Positions 46,317 through 59,500 of a DNA stretch of 64,000 nt are shown one piece after another. The notes below the pieces were generated by a model, which saw only the letters and a program-made list of their open reading frames with translations, was not told where the DNA came from and ran no database searches. Source of the stretch: Onchocerca volvulus (lineage: Eukaryota; Nematoda; Chromadorea; Rhabditida; Onchocercidae); contig HG738137.1 in NCBI GenBank assembly GCA_000499405.2, forward strand, positions 1,178,001-1,242,000. The letters are read 5' to 3'. Position 1 is the first letter of the stretch; each line of letters opens with the position of its first letter. A program made the translations under genes and the position numbers.

Positions 46317-49300
46317 GACTATCAAATCTGAATCACTTCTTTGAAATAAAAAAAGTATTCGATATTTATCACATAGCGAATCAATGCATCAATTATTTTG
46401 CTCCGTGAATTTACGAACAAATCATTCATTTATCGACCAGGTTAAAATCAAAAAATATTTGAATAAATTTTATACAGTTGAAAAAGTAAATATAACTATA
46501 TCCAATAGTGAAAGTTGTAAAAAGATTTGCGCGAACAAATAAATAAAACAATACTGAATGGCCTTATGAAAAGCTTACATAATTTTCGCACAAATTTCAG
46601 ATCTGTGAATAAGATTAAAGAAAAAAAAAAAACCTCGCATTCCAAGTATACATCAATTTCAGACAGATTATTACAACTTGATTATATATTTATCACAGAT
46701 CTCGAGTACACGTCATCTAAATCCTCGAGATATCTCCGGACTTTTATATTTAGAATCAAATTTCGGAAAAACATCGAATTAAGAAACTGATCTGATTTAA
46801 TAACAAAAACTTCCTTCACATTCTTTTTTAGCCTAACCAAACTGCAACTAAAAACTAATCCATTAACAAGAAATCCATTCCAAGAATTATACCAAAATAA
46901 TTTTATTCCAATCTTACATCAAATTTGTCAAAGAAAGCTAATATTTCTTTGGATATTGGTTAATAATACCTCCGATTCCGTGAATATTCATGCATATGTG
47001 ATGAACACGATATGTTCGTACATACTTCTCGACGTACGTGTATCCACGCATCTTACCTCTGCTCTACATACATAACTGCATGCATGCATGCGTCCGAATA
47101 AGCGTGAAAAACATGTGAACCAGCTAAAGCAATCCTCCCTCATGAGCAAACGAAACCAAATGCTGTGGCGGGGCGCTGGCATCCTTACTGCTTCAATAAT
47201 ATCCTCTCGAACTGTAACTGATGTTGGCCGATCCAAAATTCGGTCAGCTATGAGAGAAAAGGAAAAATCAATGTTGCTATGCTTCAACATACAGCTTAAA
47301 ATTATGCCATCATCATACTCATTCAGCTAAATATGCAATTATTAGCAGCAGTAATCATTCATTAGCACATTAAACTTCATAATAACATGCATGTGTTATT
47401 CATTTATCAATAGAAAGTGTAAAACAGTGGACTGCGAGACAACAAGCAGTGCTAATGGTGTTATTGAATGAATAAAAGTGAACTGAACTGCCATCCTCTC
47501 TCGACATGTATTGATCGTTCCCAATCAGAAAGATTACTTGCCGAACTCAGCAAAATGAAACAAATGAGAATAACGAAAACGTTCGAATATCCGACAGAAT
47601 AAGAGCCAAGAAGAGGAAGAGGAATTTAATGAATGCTGATCTTTCCATATGTAGACATACATATCTGAACCTTGAATTTTAAAGAAATATCGATCAGCAC
47701 TAGAGGTCAAAAGGCAAATGTGCCTCCCTTATTTAAAATTTTGTTTATACAGCCTAGCAGAAAATAATGTAGCAAATTCGATGACCACAAAAATCCTTTT
47801 TGCTAAAGATAAGCAAAAATTTATCCGCTAAATTGGACTCTTATTGTCGATCATTACGAGAAGAAATTCCAAAAATTAGAAGAGTCAAATTATCCGGAAA
47901 ATTTTTCAGGTTTCTCCTCTTTCAGTTTTCTGTAATTTTCATTGATATGTAGCACCAAAAATTCCAAAACGATCTTGTCCTTCTTGGAATTCTTTTTCAG
48001 AATACTAGCCTGATAAGTTATCAATTGAAAATTTATAAGAGCTGATAAAAAGGAATACATTCATAGCTGTTGGAACATGTTATTTCTGATAATATACAGT
48101 TTAGAAATCCAAAAAAAAAAAAAAAAACTCCCGGCTATCAAAACCGAAAAAGTTGAAATTGGATGTAGCTAAAAATTGTACTTTCTTATCCTTGCATCCA
48201 TTCATACATAAAAATTTGGCATTATCGACCAGTATATCAAGGAAAGACCAAGAAAAAATTTAGGAAATAGCCTAGAATGAGCAATTTTTCTGAAAATACT
48301 GTTCTAGAAAAAAGGAAAAATTTTTAAGCTATAAATTCAATCAATCCAAAAAAAAAGATCATGTAACGTGAACACATGACGTGAATATGTAGAAGAGGAA
48401 AAATTTTTAATCAGTCAAGAATTGTCTCAAAATTTTACATATTGATTTGGAGGAAAACTTGAAAACAAATATCAAACCGATCTCGTTTTATCGATTTCGA
48501 CTATGAAATAAATTTTATCAAACCTCACATTTCCTAACTTTCCAACTTATTTCCCTTGAAAAAAACAAAAACTTGGCAAATTTCATTTAGGAATTTGATA
48601 AATCTGAAACAGAGGGAACCTAATGGTCTGAAATAGGAACCTGGCAAACTTGAGATAGGAAGCAACTACCATGCTAGCCAACCGCTTACTTTATTCGAGA
48701 CTTAAGACACAAAGTCCCGACAATGAAAACGGATGGAAACATGCCCGTTCAATTGCATCCTAGTTTCTTTCTCCGACTCTCTCCCCTCCTCTGCTTCTCT
48801 TCCTTCGACATAAATAAATGAACTGGCAAAGTTGAGATAAGTGACAAAATTGAAAAAAGAACGTAAAAATAGGGGAGTGCCAGGATGGGAACAAAGTATT
48901 CCGTTAAACTAGATTAAGGGGAAAAGAAAGAGAGCGAAGGCAAATAAGCAATGGGAAGAGTGAGAAATGAAATCAATGGATTTCATTTTCTCTTTTTCTT
49001 ATAAATGAGTGGATTTTTGCTTTCTCAATTCTTCACTGGATAAAAGAAAGAGAGGAAGGAAGGAAGGTCAATAGGTCAGTGTTTGTTCCTGAATTGTTTT
49101 ATAAGATTGGTACTTTCATAAATCTAACTTATTATTACATGTAACTTTAGGAAATAGTAATGGAATTGGCTCCTTATTCAAACGATCAAGATATTTCATT
49201 TCCAATATTATCGAATTCATTTCAAGTAGTGAATCATTTCACTAACATTAAAGCTTCTATAGCAAATCAACACATAAATAAAGAAACGATCAAATAAATA

Positions 49301-51035
49301 AATAATTAAATGGATTAATTAGTACGTATTTCAATATATCACATTAAAACAAGTGCTTCATTTTTCAGCAAAAACAAGTAATTTGCGTTAAAATTTACAA
49401 AAAAAAATTTGCGCAGTAAACATGAAATATTTTAGGAAAAAGAAAGGATATGTCGGGAATATCTTTTCGATGACTTTTATCGATAAAACATGAAAAAAAA
49501 AAGTGGAATATGGAAATACTACTAAAATTATAAATCAAATTTACTCCATTTCTCTCATCTACACGTTCCCATGTTTCATATGTTGGTGAAATCCGCTATA
49601 TCCCGATATCCAGTGAACGTTGATATTACTGTAAATCTCAGTACTGAACAGGAAAAGCTACCAAAAGCAAAAAGAAAATTACCGGAGAGAATGAGAAATT
49701 TCAATCATAATAAACATGGAAAGCACAATATAAAGCTGCAATAGTTGCAAACAAGTTAGTGGACATGAATGTTTTGTGGCCATCGGTTTCCGGATTCAGG
49801 AATGGGTTATTGAGAGATCTCGGGAGATGGGGAGAGCGGGGCATTGTTTTGTGTGTTATTGTCATTTAATATTTGTTATTGTCGTCAATAAATTCGCTAT
49901 CATCAGTGATGTCCGATGCTAACAACAGTAGCGATAAGGATCTTGGATCGGCAGTCTGAGGTTCTCATTCTTATAAATTATCAGTTACTGAATGAATTAT
50001 GAATCATTCTACAGCATTGCTATATATTGTTATCCATAATCGAAAATTGCGACACTTCGATATTGTGATTACACATGCTATTGTGTTCACAGTAATCTCG
50101 ATAATTAAAATGATTATCTAACTCCCACTTTCTTCTATTTCATGAACAATAACTTCTTGGTAATACTATCGACAATAATTCCTTAGTAATATTATCAACA
50201 ATAAGTTTTTGGTAATCAGTAATAGTAACTTCTTAATGATATCATTAACAATAATTTTAGTTTTATGATCTAACGTAATGATTACCATATTGATTATACA
50301 AATTATTACTTCTGTTTCATTACATTCTTAAGAAATGTATCAATTTTTATAACAATCTTTTAAAAAGTTACCAGTAATTCCAACTACTCGTTATTTTCGA
50401 TGAGTTTTTAAGAATTATCATGCAAATCACTATTTTCGAATTTCTTTAGCTTCAGTTTTAATTTTTATAAGAAAATAAAAATTTCTAAGCATAGACCTTT
50501 CATTCAATTTAGCTAGAAGCAATTACTGTAGCAAATTTCATAAGGCGATTACTTGCAAATTATTGCTGAGCTTAATCACCGTCATCATCTTTATTGTAAT
50601 TGTTATTGTTTTACAGTCACCGCTACTATTATTATTTTATCATCTTTTAAGATTGTAATCTTGAGTAAGTTCAGTTTTGCGATGAGTTGATAACTAAAGG
50701 CAATATATATGCTAAACTATGCGTAAATTCTACGAATCATTTTTATAAATTCCATAAGGCAATATCATTGTCATAGTTATATATTCTTTAACGATTACTC
50801 TTAGTATTATATTTGTCATTGGAGCTCCATTGTCACTTCTAGATTATTATTATCATTATTATTATTGTTATTATTATTATTGTTACTATTATTTATTGCT
50901 ATTATTGTTACTATGGTATCATTTTTAAGATATGGTCAAGTTGTCGTTATTTTGCGACTTCATGAAAGCGACGAAAATATGAACATTTGATAATATTTAT
51001 ATGAGAATATTATGTGAAATCGTTTTCTATTGCAG
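46317..51035. promoter_or_regulatory. Divergent intergenic region between the PCMTD gene and unc-73 (4.7 kb)
   Basis: Mostly AT-rich and non-coding. Distinct patches are: a GC- and CpG-richer segment with (TGCA)n at 47000-47260, open on both strands (47290-46988 minus, 47088-47330 plus); a pyrimidine-rich tract (48764-48810); a GC-richer stretch with CGGTTTCCGG, GATCTCGGGAGATGGGG (49780-49845); degenerate 27-bp tandem repeats (50146-50260); and ATT/GTT trinucleotide repeats (50845-50910). The 47.0-47.3 kb patch resembles the 7.4-8.0 kb patch upstream of lin-10 and is a candidate promoter. Upstream non-coding exons of unc-73 may lie here but cannot be recognised. Confidence 0.45.
50146..50260. 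repeat. Degenerate tandem repeat, ~27-bp period
   Basis: Four diverged copies of ACAATAAyTTCTTrGTAATAyTATC occur in tandem upstream of unc-73. Confidence 0.7.
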
Positions 51036-51118
51036 GAATATAGACGATCGTTGCGGCAAAGATCTAGATCTAGTTTGGGACATCAAAGGTCCGTGGGAAG
51101 AAAGTGTTGCATCATTAA
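51034..51118 (+). promoter_or_regulatory. Acceptor and short 5' UTR of unc-73
   Basis: TATTGCAG at 51028-51035 is a good 3' splice site and 51036-51118 would be leader sequence. Its frame relative to the ATG contains TAG, TAG and TAA, so it is not coding in phase. This fits either spliced-leader addition or a 5' UTR intron. Confidence 0.5.
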
Positions 51119-54100
51119 ATGGTAGAGATGCGAGATGGATGCCCGAAAGCTGAAGATATCCTTCACGTCTTACGTGATCGTGTGGCACTATTACCTGGTA
51201 CAAGAGATCGGAATGGTCGAGCCGTGATTATCTTCCCAGCTCGTGAGAATACCACGCCGATCAATTCCGATTATATCCGAAATATACTTATTTATCTTCA
51301 TGCTGTTACGGCGTTAGTTTTTGTAAAATATTTTTGAAAAGTGAAATCTTGAAAATTTTGAAATGTAAAGATCAATTTTGATTCAACAGACTGATTGCTG
51401 GTCAACAAAATTATTGTGATTAAAACTAATGTGCATAACAATGTATAAGCAGATATAATTAAGCTTCTGTTGTTAAATAACTTGTACAGCACATCTCTGT
51501 GCATACCAAATGTGATGTTGCTTTATCAACGTCCTGAAAGAGATCAAGACATTAAATTCAGACATTAATCGCTTGCCTCTATTCATCTGTGATTAATGAA
51601 GCTACTATTTATTCGGCTCTTAGGATAATTTAAATTTTTATAACTCGATGGAAAGTGAAGAAACTGCTACAGCTTGTTGATGGATGAAATTATTTAAAAA
51701 AGGATTTTGAATTAATTACTTAGTTTTTTCAGAGATGATTACAAGGATCGTGGTTTTACGATCATTATCGATATGCGTAAAGGCACAACATGGAATAATG
51801 TTAAACCGATTCTCAAATGTATACAGGTAAATAGAGATAATGTTTTTGAAAAGGATACTTATAATTAATTTCTTGTGAAGAAAATATTGCTTATCTTTTT
51901 AGGGAAAGGAGATTTTAAAAATTTAGAAAACTTGAAATCGAAACAATAACTGGAACAGATCATTTCGCATTGCTCTAATAATTTGACATTATTAGTCATT
52001 TTTCTGATTTTCTAATTTTTTTTTTCCTGACTTTCCAAAATCATAACTGTGGTCGAATAAATTGACAACTTTCTATTTAATTATCGGGAATGAATACAAT
52101 GGAATTTCAGATAGTTTTGGATGACTGAATTTGATTTACGAATTATAGGAACATTTTCCGGCAGAAGTGCACGCTGTTTTGATAATTAAACCGGATAAGT
52201 TTTGGGAGAAGCATAAAACATCGGTGTCGAGTGGGAAATATAAATTTGATATTCAAATGATTTCGGTCGAAGGACTTATGCGATATGTGGATTCATCACA
52301 GCTAACGCGTGATTTAGGTGGTTCACTATTTTATGATCACGATGAATGGCTTGAAATAAGAATGGTAACCAGTTTCCTGTTATTGTATTTTTCGATTCTT
52401 TTATAAATTTCTAATAAAAAACGGGAATTTCATTTCACTGCATAATTATTATAGTTATGACAAATTCGTCTAAAAAAAAAAAAGAAAAAAAAATTATAAA
52501 AAATAAATTTGCGTACTATTCATCATTATTCTATCCCACTTTCCTGTCTTTTTTTTTTTTTTTTTCATCTGTTTATTATCCATTCAGTCTTCTGCTAAGC
52601 TTATTTAATAAGTGTTCATACAATTGTTGTAAACAACATCAAACATGCAGGAATTGGAAAGACTGATATGGCAAACGATTGATGTTATGCATAATTTCGA
52701 GAACTTTCGTGAAGAAATAAAAAATGGTGAAATGCCCATTGATGTTACAACAGCCGAACATGCTACAGCAGCACATGTTGTACTGAAGAAGAAAATCTTA
52801 GGTGCACCTATCGAACGGATTCAACATGACGTTGAGCGGGTAAGCTTGTAGAAATTTGAATTACTACATACAATTATATCTTGGATATTGCAAAATTTGA
52901 GTTTTACGGAACAATTTCACAATTCCTTTTTAAGTTTTTTTTTTTTTTTCAGGTACAGCAGAGGATATTAGGTTCTACTGATGGGACAGCTAATGATAGT
53001 TGTAATTCATCAAATGGACTGCTAGTAACTAATCCAGATCTTGCTGCTGCCCTTCCCCATCTTGCATCTCTTATCAATTCGCTTCGTATTTCAAAGTTTG
53101 TTTACTTTTTAAAACAAATTTATCTTTAAATTAATCACAGATTTATTAAATAACTTTGACAAGTGGCGATAGTTTCTTTTATTTTTATTTTCTCATTTTC
53201 ATTTTTTAATATTCTTTACTTCAGTAATGATTTTTTTCAGAGAAGAAATTTTTGCACAGTGGGAAACACGTCGACAGAAGTTGGATCACTGCTATCAACT
53301 CAAACTTTTTGAACAAGATGCAGATAAGGTCCTATTTTTATGACTATTTTTTTGTAAAAGCTCCTATCTTTCCATCTTTATCTTCTTTCACTTCTTTCTA
53401 TGCCTCAGAGTATGTTTACTTTTTCAAGATATTTTTTCATCGTTTCTCATATATGTGAGAAATCAATTCACATATTTAGATGTTCGACTGGATTCGAAGT
53501 CATTATGCTTTATCAATGCAACGACTTCTTGAAATCGGCGATTCTGAGCAGTCAACTTCAATGTTACTCACAGAGCATCTTGATTTTATCGCAGCAGCCA
53601 ATGTTAGATTTTTTCTGAGCTTAATTTTAATTTTCTGAGTGAACTTAAAGTAGAGAAAATCTCGCTAACAATTTAAGTTCCTTCTTATCTGTTCTTTTTC
53701 TCTTAGAACTTTTGTGCATGTTTTAAAATTGACAATATAAGGTATAATTTTATTAATATCAAATGATGGATGAATTATGCAGAATACTGAAGTTAATATA
53801 TCACATGTGACAACAGTTGCCAAACGTCTTCGCGAAATTGGAAATTATGGAAAAGTACAAATTGAAAATGTAGCGATGCATTTGGATGAGGAATGGCGAC
53901 GATTCAAACAAATCAATGATCAGCGATCTCGCCTTCTTGATTTGGCGCTTTCATTTCATCGTAAAAGCCACATTGTAAGTTTCAGTCAATTTTTTTTTTT
54001 TTTAAGGTTTAATATTATACAATTATGATGTTCTGTAGCCGAAAGGAAGATGTTTGAAAAAGATTCACTGTAACTAACTTTCTGATTGCATTTTAGTTTT

Positions 54101-56478
54101 ATGAACTGAATAAATTTCTGACTTAGTCGGTAAAGGTTTTTGACTCTTATTGTTTTAATTATTTGCTTCAAATATTAGTTTGTTCATATTGCAGTATTTG
54201 TCTAATGCACCAGCATGGTTGCATAACATTAAATTGGATAATGGTAGACGAATGGGTCAATATTCTGGTGATGAACTGGAAGCAGCAATAGCTGAACACG
54301 AACGTTTCGGAGAAACGTTCTTGCAAACATATGCTGAAGTACAATTGATTAGTTATCAATTAAGTACCGCATAAATCTCTGTGATTTCAATAAGAAATTG
54401 CATAATTTTTAGTGGAGCTATGATGCAAGATTTGCTTTTTGGTCTCTAACTATAAGTCGATTTCTCTTGTTTTATCCGCAGCGAATTGGGTCCTCGCGAA
54501 GTCAACTTTCGGATAATGAAATTCTCATAAAATCACATTAGTGCAGATATGATGAAATCAGGCATTGATTAGTTTTTTTTAAACCAGATAGGTGTATATG
54601 AATAATTAGTTTAAATAAATTGTAGATGTGAAAGTAAATTTATATTTAGTTAAACGTTTAGATGCTTTTTTAAAGTAATCATAGAAAAAATGAATTGCAG
54701 GCTGTTGGTGATGGTCGTTCTTTAACACAAATCCTGAAAACATTAGCAAGTGATACAGTTGGCCAGAATAATGCTTATAAGCACACTGTTGATTTAATTC
54801 AACAAATAACTCGAACACATAAAGAATTACATTCTCAGTGGCAAGCCAAAAAGCTACGTTTACATTCCAGACTTGCACTGATTGCTTTCGAGACAGATAC
54901 TCATAGAGTTGGTTTTTTTATCTGTTGATATTTTGAAAAATAATCTGAAATTTCCACTTAGTTCCAAAACAATCCCAGAAATACTTCCACATGCTAACTT
55001 TGTATAAGCAAATATCGCAAATGTTATCTAAGCAACAAATAAACTTAATTAAAATTGTTTCGAAAGATTGATGTTGTTCGTCCTGTATTTCAAGATATAT
55101 TGAAATAGATGTTTGGTGATAAGGAATTGAAAACCGGTTTCTACAGATTAAATTTGCTCTTACCATTTATTAACGCTTTCTATACTTAGTTATTTGTCTC
55201 AGCTGTTTCAGATAAATTTTAACGGAAATTTAATGGAAAATTTCAGTTCTCTACTATTACTTGTTTTTTCATACAAGTTGATTAGGCATTTTGGTAAACA
55301 ATGATAAAAATATATCTGTTACTTCTCGAAGTGATTGTAGAAATTAATAATAATGTATTATGATATTATATATGTAAATAATATATGGATAGGAATTATA
55401 ATAGATATGAAATACGATATTTTCTTTTTGGCTATTTCAGGTTCTTCAGTGGTTGGAAGAACACGGTGATGCTTACTTGAATAAAAATACTGCTATTGGT
55501 AATAATTTATCGCAAGCAAAAGTTTTGCAAAGGAATCATAGTCATTTCCGATCGGTAGCCTCTAATACCTACTCAAATGCGGAAAAATTATTCACCGCAT
55601 CAAATACTATAATTGAATCCGGTATGTTTTCATTCATCTTATAATTTTTTTATGTCTTTTTTATATATAACTTATAAAATTTAAAAATTCTGATGAAAAT
55701 TATTAAACTCTTTTCATAAAAGAAAAAAAAAACTGCATTATCTGTGAATGCAGCGTGGATCAATTTCCGCTACTAAACTGATGTTACCAGTTAAAGTGCT
55801 TGATTTATCCATTCATATCAGTGTGCTGTTCAGTACTTCGAACCATTTGTTTATTGCTAACAGCAAGCCTGGAAATTTCTTCTATTATGCTCACAACTTT
55901 CAGAATGTGTACGTTCCATCGTACTTTAAGACATTGTTACGATAAAATACATGGGCTATATTGTTAATAAAATAGTTTCTGAGCAATTTTATTTGTGATT
56001 AATTTGTGCAATCTAAGTTTCAATAATTTTAAATATTAAAAACAAATGCTGATTTCAGGTGAATGCGATGTACAGCAAATGAGTGTTGTAGTGGAAGAGT
56101 TGAGAAGGCGAATTGAAGCTTTCTCCTCTAAAGTTTGATTTCTTTTTCTTTTTCCCTTTATATCGAAAGTACTCAGAAATATCGTTCTCATACATCCATA
56201 TATTTATAGTATTATAAATGAAACGAAGTTATTTTTAGGTTGAAGCACGGCGAGATTTGCTGAATAAATCGGTTCTGTTTCACACACATTACAGTGAGAT
56301 TATAGAATGGTATGGGCGAATGGAAGTGAAGAGTAGCCAGTATGACTTTGTTTCGACAAATGTTCAAGAAGGCGAACGTCGTAAAGAAGAATGGATGATT
56401 GAAAGTGATGCCACAGCACAGGTCTTCCGTCGTGCTAAATATTAATCTTTTTTTTTTCTTTTTTTTTTCTCTTTTTTT

Positions 56479-56542
<64 letters not shown>

Positions 56543-59500
56543 AGGAATATAAACTGATGAGATAAGGATTTCGAAATTTTCGCTGTAAAGTTAGTGATAG
56601 TTGCGTTCTTTTATGCAAAATTTTCAAAACTTCGACTTGTATTCACTTTAATTTTTTCTTTTATTAATGGCATTAACATCCTTCTTTTAACTGTCTATGT
56701 TAAATTTTTTACTTTTTCTTCTAAACTGCTAAAAAATGTGGAGACTTTATTTAAACATTCGTAAGTTAATTTCCCTAAATTAGATGCTTCAAGAAGCATT
56801 TATTCCTGAAAATCTTGCCATCTGATTTCATTTCAATTTAGGCTTATGCGACCACAATAGGTGAAGGAAATCAGTTGATCAGGGCGTTGGAGCAACAAGC
56901 TAAGATAATGAATATCGATAATCGTGAAACAGTTGCTGTTATCGAACGTTTAATTAGTGATATTGGTGAGCGGTTTGTTTATGACTTATTTCCAAGTTAT
57001 GGGTAATTCTGCATTATTTTGAAAGTTTAGTTAAGGTGAAAATGAATTTTTCTTCTATATTCAAATTGCTAATTAAACTTCCTGATTTAATAAAGCTCCT
57101 TGCAGAAGATTAGACTAACATTTATGTTAACAATAACCGAGATGATACCTCTGAAGATCTTGTTTGCAAACTAATAACCGATATGATATCTCTGAAGATC
57201 TTGCTGGCAAAAGTTTTATAGTCATCATATAAAACGATAAGAAATTCGTTAGCTCTCTAAAAAAAGTTTTAGAGAAATAAAAACCATTCTAAGGAGTAAC
57301 ATAAAAAGTTATTTGAGGTAGCAGAATAAAAAAAACTTTAGATCACTCACTAATATTGTAACGAAAAGTGGCTCAATCAGTATAACTAGCATTCAAATTT
57401 TGCAGAGCAACGTCATGCAAAATTGGCTGATCGTTGGCCACATCAAAGAAGATCTCTTCAGCTTGGTGTGAAATTTGCAGCTTTTATCAAGGATTGCAGA
57501 CAGATTATTCAACAGCTTAAGGTATGAACAAATTTATGTAATAAACAACGTTCAGTGACCTAGATAGATCTCAGATGCTGTGTCCGATATTTCGTGCGTT
57601 CATCATATTTCCTTTACTATACGCGCACTTCCTCATGATTTAACTCAAATTTTTTTGAAAAATACAGTAAATGTATCTGAATTTATTTCGTGTGAAAGTA
57701 AATGACTCAATTCCTTTAACTTTCTCGCAAGCCTAGAGACGATTTTAGACTTTAAATGGAAGTAGTAAAATATTAGAATTTGGCATGGAAAATTGTTCGG
57801 TTATTCAAACATTTTGGGATTATTTTTTAATCTTAATATTTGCAGAACTGGCGCGAAGATATGTTGGCTTTGGTAAAATCTAGTAGTTTTGCTGAGCGTG
57901 CAGAACATATTCTACCATATCAAGATGATAACACTACTCAAGTCAAAACTGCTGTTACTGGAGTTAAAAACAACGCAGCTGAGCTGCTACAGGTGACTAA
58001 TCACAGAATATTTTTCAGCTAAAACAGATGAAAGCAATAACAAAAATTAAATCAGTAATTATGCGAGAAAAATAAATTTGTCATCTAGTTTAATTCATTT
58101 CTCTTGGCACTGTAGGGTCTGGGATTTCTAGGCATGCTTAGGGCGATTTCAGTTCCGACGTGTTTTTATGCAGAACTTTATAATCACTTTTTTTTTCTTT
58201 CTTTTTGGTTCATTCTTACTCGGGCATATGTCAGTTTTTTGATTTCACTTCCACTTAATCGATAGTTTTGCACGATTATGTTTTGAAATGAAGTATAATT
58301 CTTAATAGGCGTGATATCTTACTTTATCGCAGAGCAAAAGTTATGAAAAAAAATACAATGTATTTATGGAAATTTTTTAAGTTATTTGGATTTTCTGATT
58401 TTAAGTTTATTATTAAATCTTTCCAGAAATTTCTATTCTTTTTTTCAAAAATTTTATTTTCTAGTAATAATGTTTATTAATTCACCATAGCTATTGGTAC
58501 TATGAGATTTTCTTATCCATTGTAAAAGGATTTTTTTTACAATTCCTGCGTCTTTCCAAATTAATACCTTATCTTGTATTATTCATTTTCGTTGTTGATT
58601 ATATTATTGCGCCGTGAAAAAAAAATAAAGAAATAAAAAAATAAAAATAAAAATAAAAAATAAAATAGGATCTTACTCAAGCTTTGGGTAACTTGCAATA
58701 TCTTTGTTATGTTCTTACATATCAGATTCGTAGGCTGAGTACCTCTTTATTATTGTGAATGACAAAAAATAAATCCAAAAAAATTACTAGAGATAATCAT
58801 CAATCACAAAAGAAATTGTCCCATGTGTTTGATATGTTATCGAAAATCATATACGCGCAAGTACATATAAAATCTTATGCTTTCCGGATATTATAATCTG
58901 TTATCTTTCGAGTTCACCGATTTTAGATTTTTACATTTTGAAGTGACTCGCTAATCTCTCTATGTGTTTCCAAAGTAATTTTAATCCATAACTGTTTTTT
59001 GTCTTGATATTCATATTCATGACTGTGTTCCTTTTATTTATTTTTGCTCACAAGTAATTCTGATGATAATCTTCTTTACTTAAATCTTCTTACGAAACTA
59101 GCAAATTTTAAACTTAGCTGTTTTCTACAAATCCAAATTTTTTTATTCCTCTTTAATTTCTCTGAAACTCATTTATTTTTGCTATGAATGAGAAAGGATA
59201 ATGGACAGTCGTTCTAATTCAGCGGTTATTCGCTTATGAAGCTCCACTGCTTGTTATATACATAATGTGAACAGTCAATAACGAATAATCCTTGCTCAAT
59301 CCCTTAAGCAATTCGGCAGTCGCTTGACTATTAACTATTTTTCATCTTTAATATTTCTTACCAGGAATTTTTTTTTCTTTTTAAAAGAGTCCATAGAAAT
59401 GAAATATTTGTCAAGTTTTTTCGAAAACTCGGAATTCCAGTTTCGAATACTGAATTCCAATTTTTTCTGTTTTGTTTTTTTTTTTTTTTTTTTTTTGTTT

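Noticed and set aside
56442..56627. Poly-Lys frame on minus
   Set aside because: Artefact of the long T tract in an unc-73 intron.
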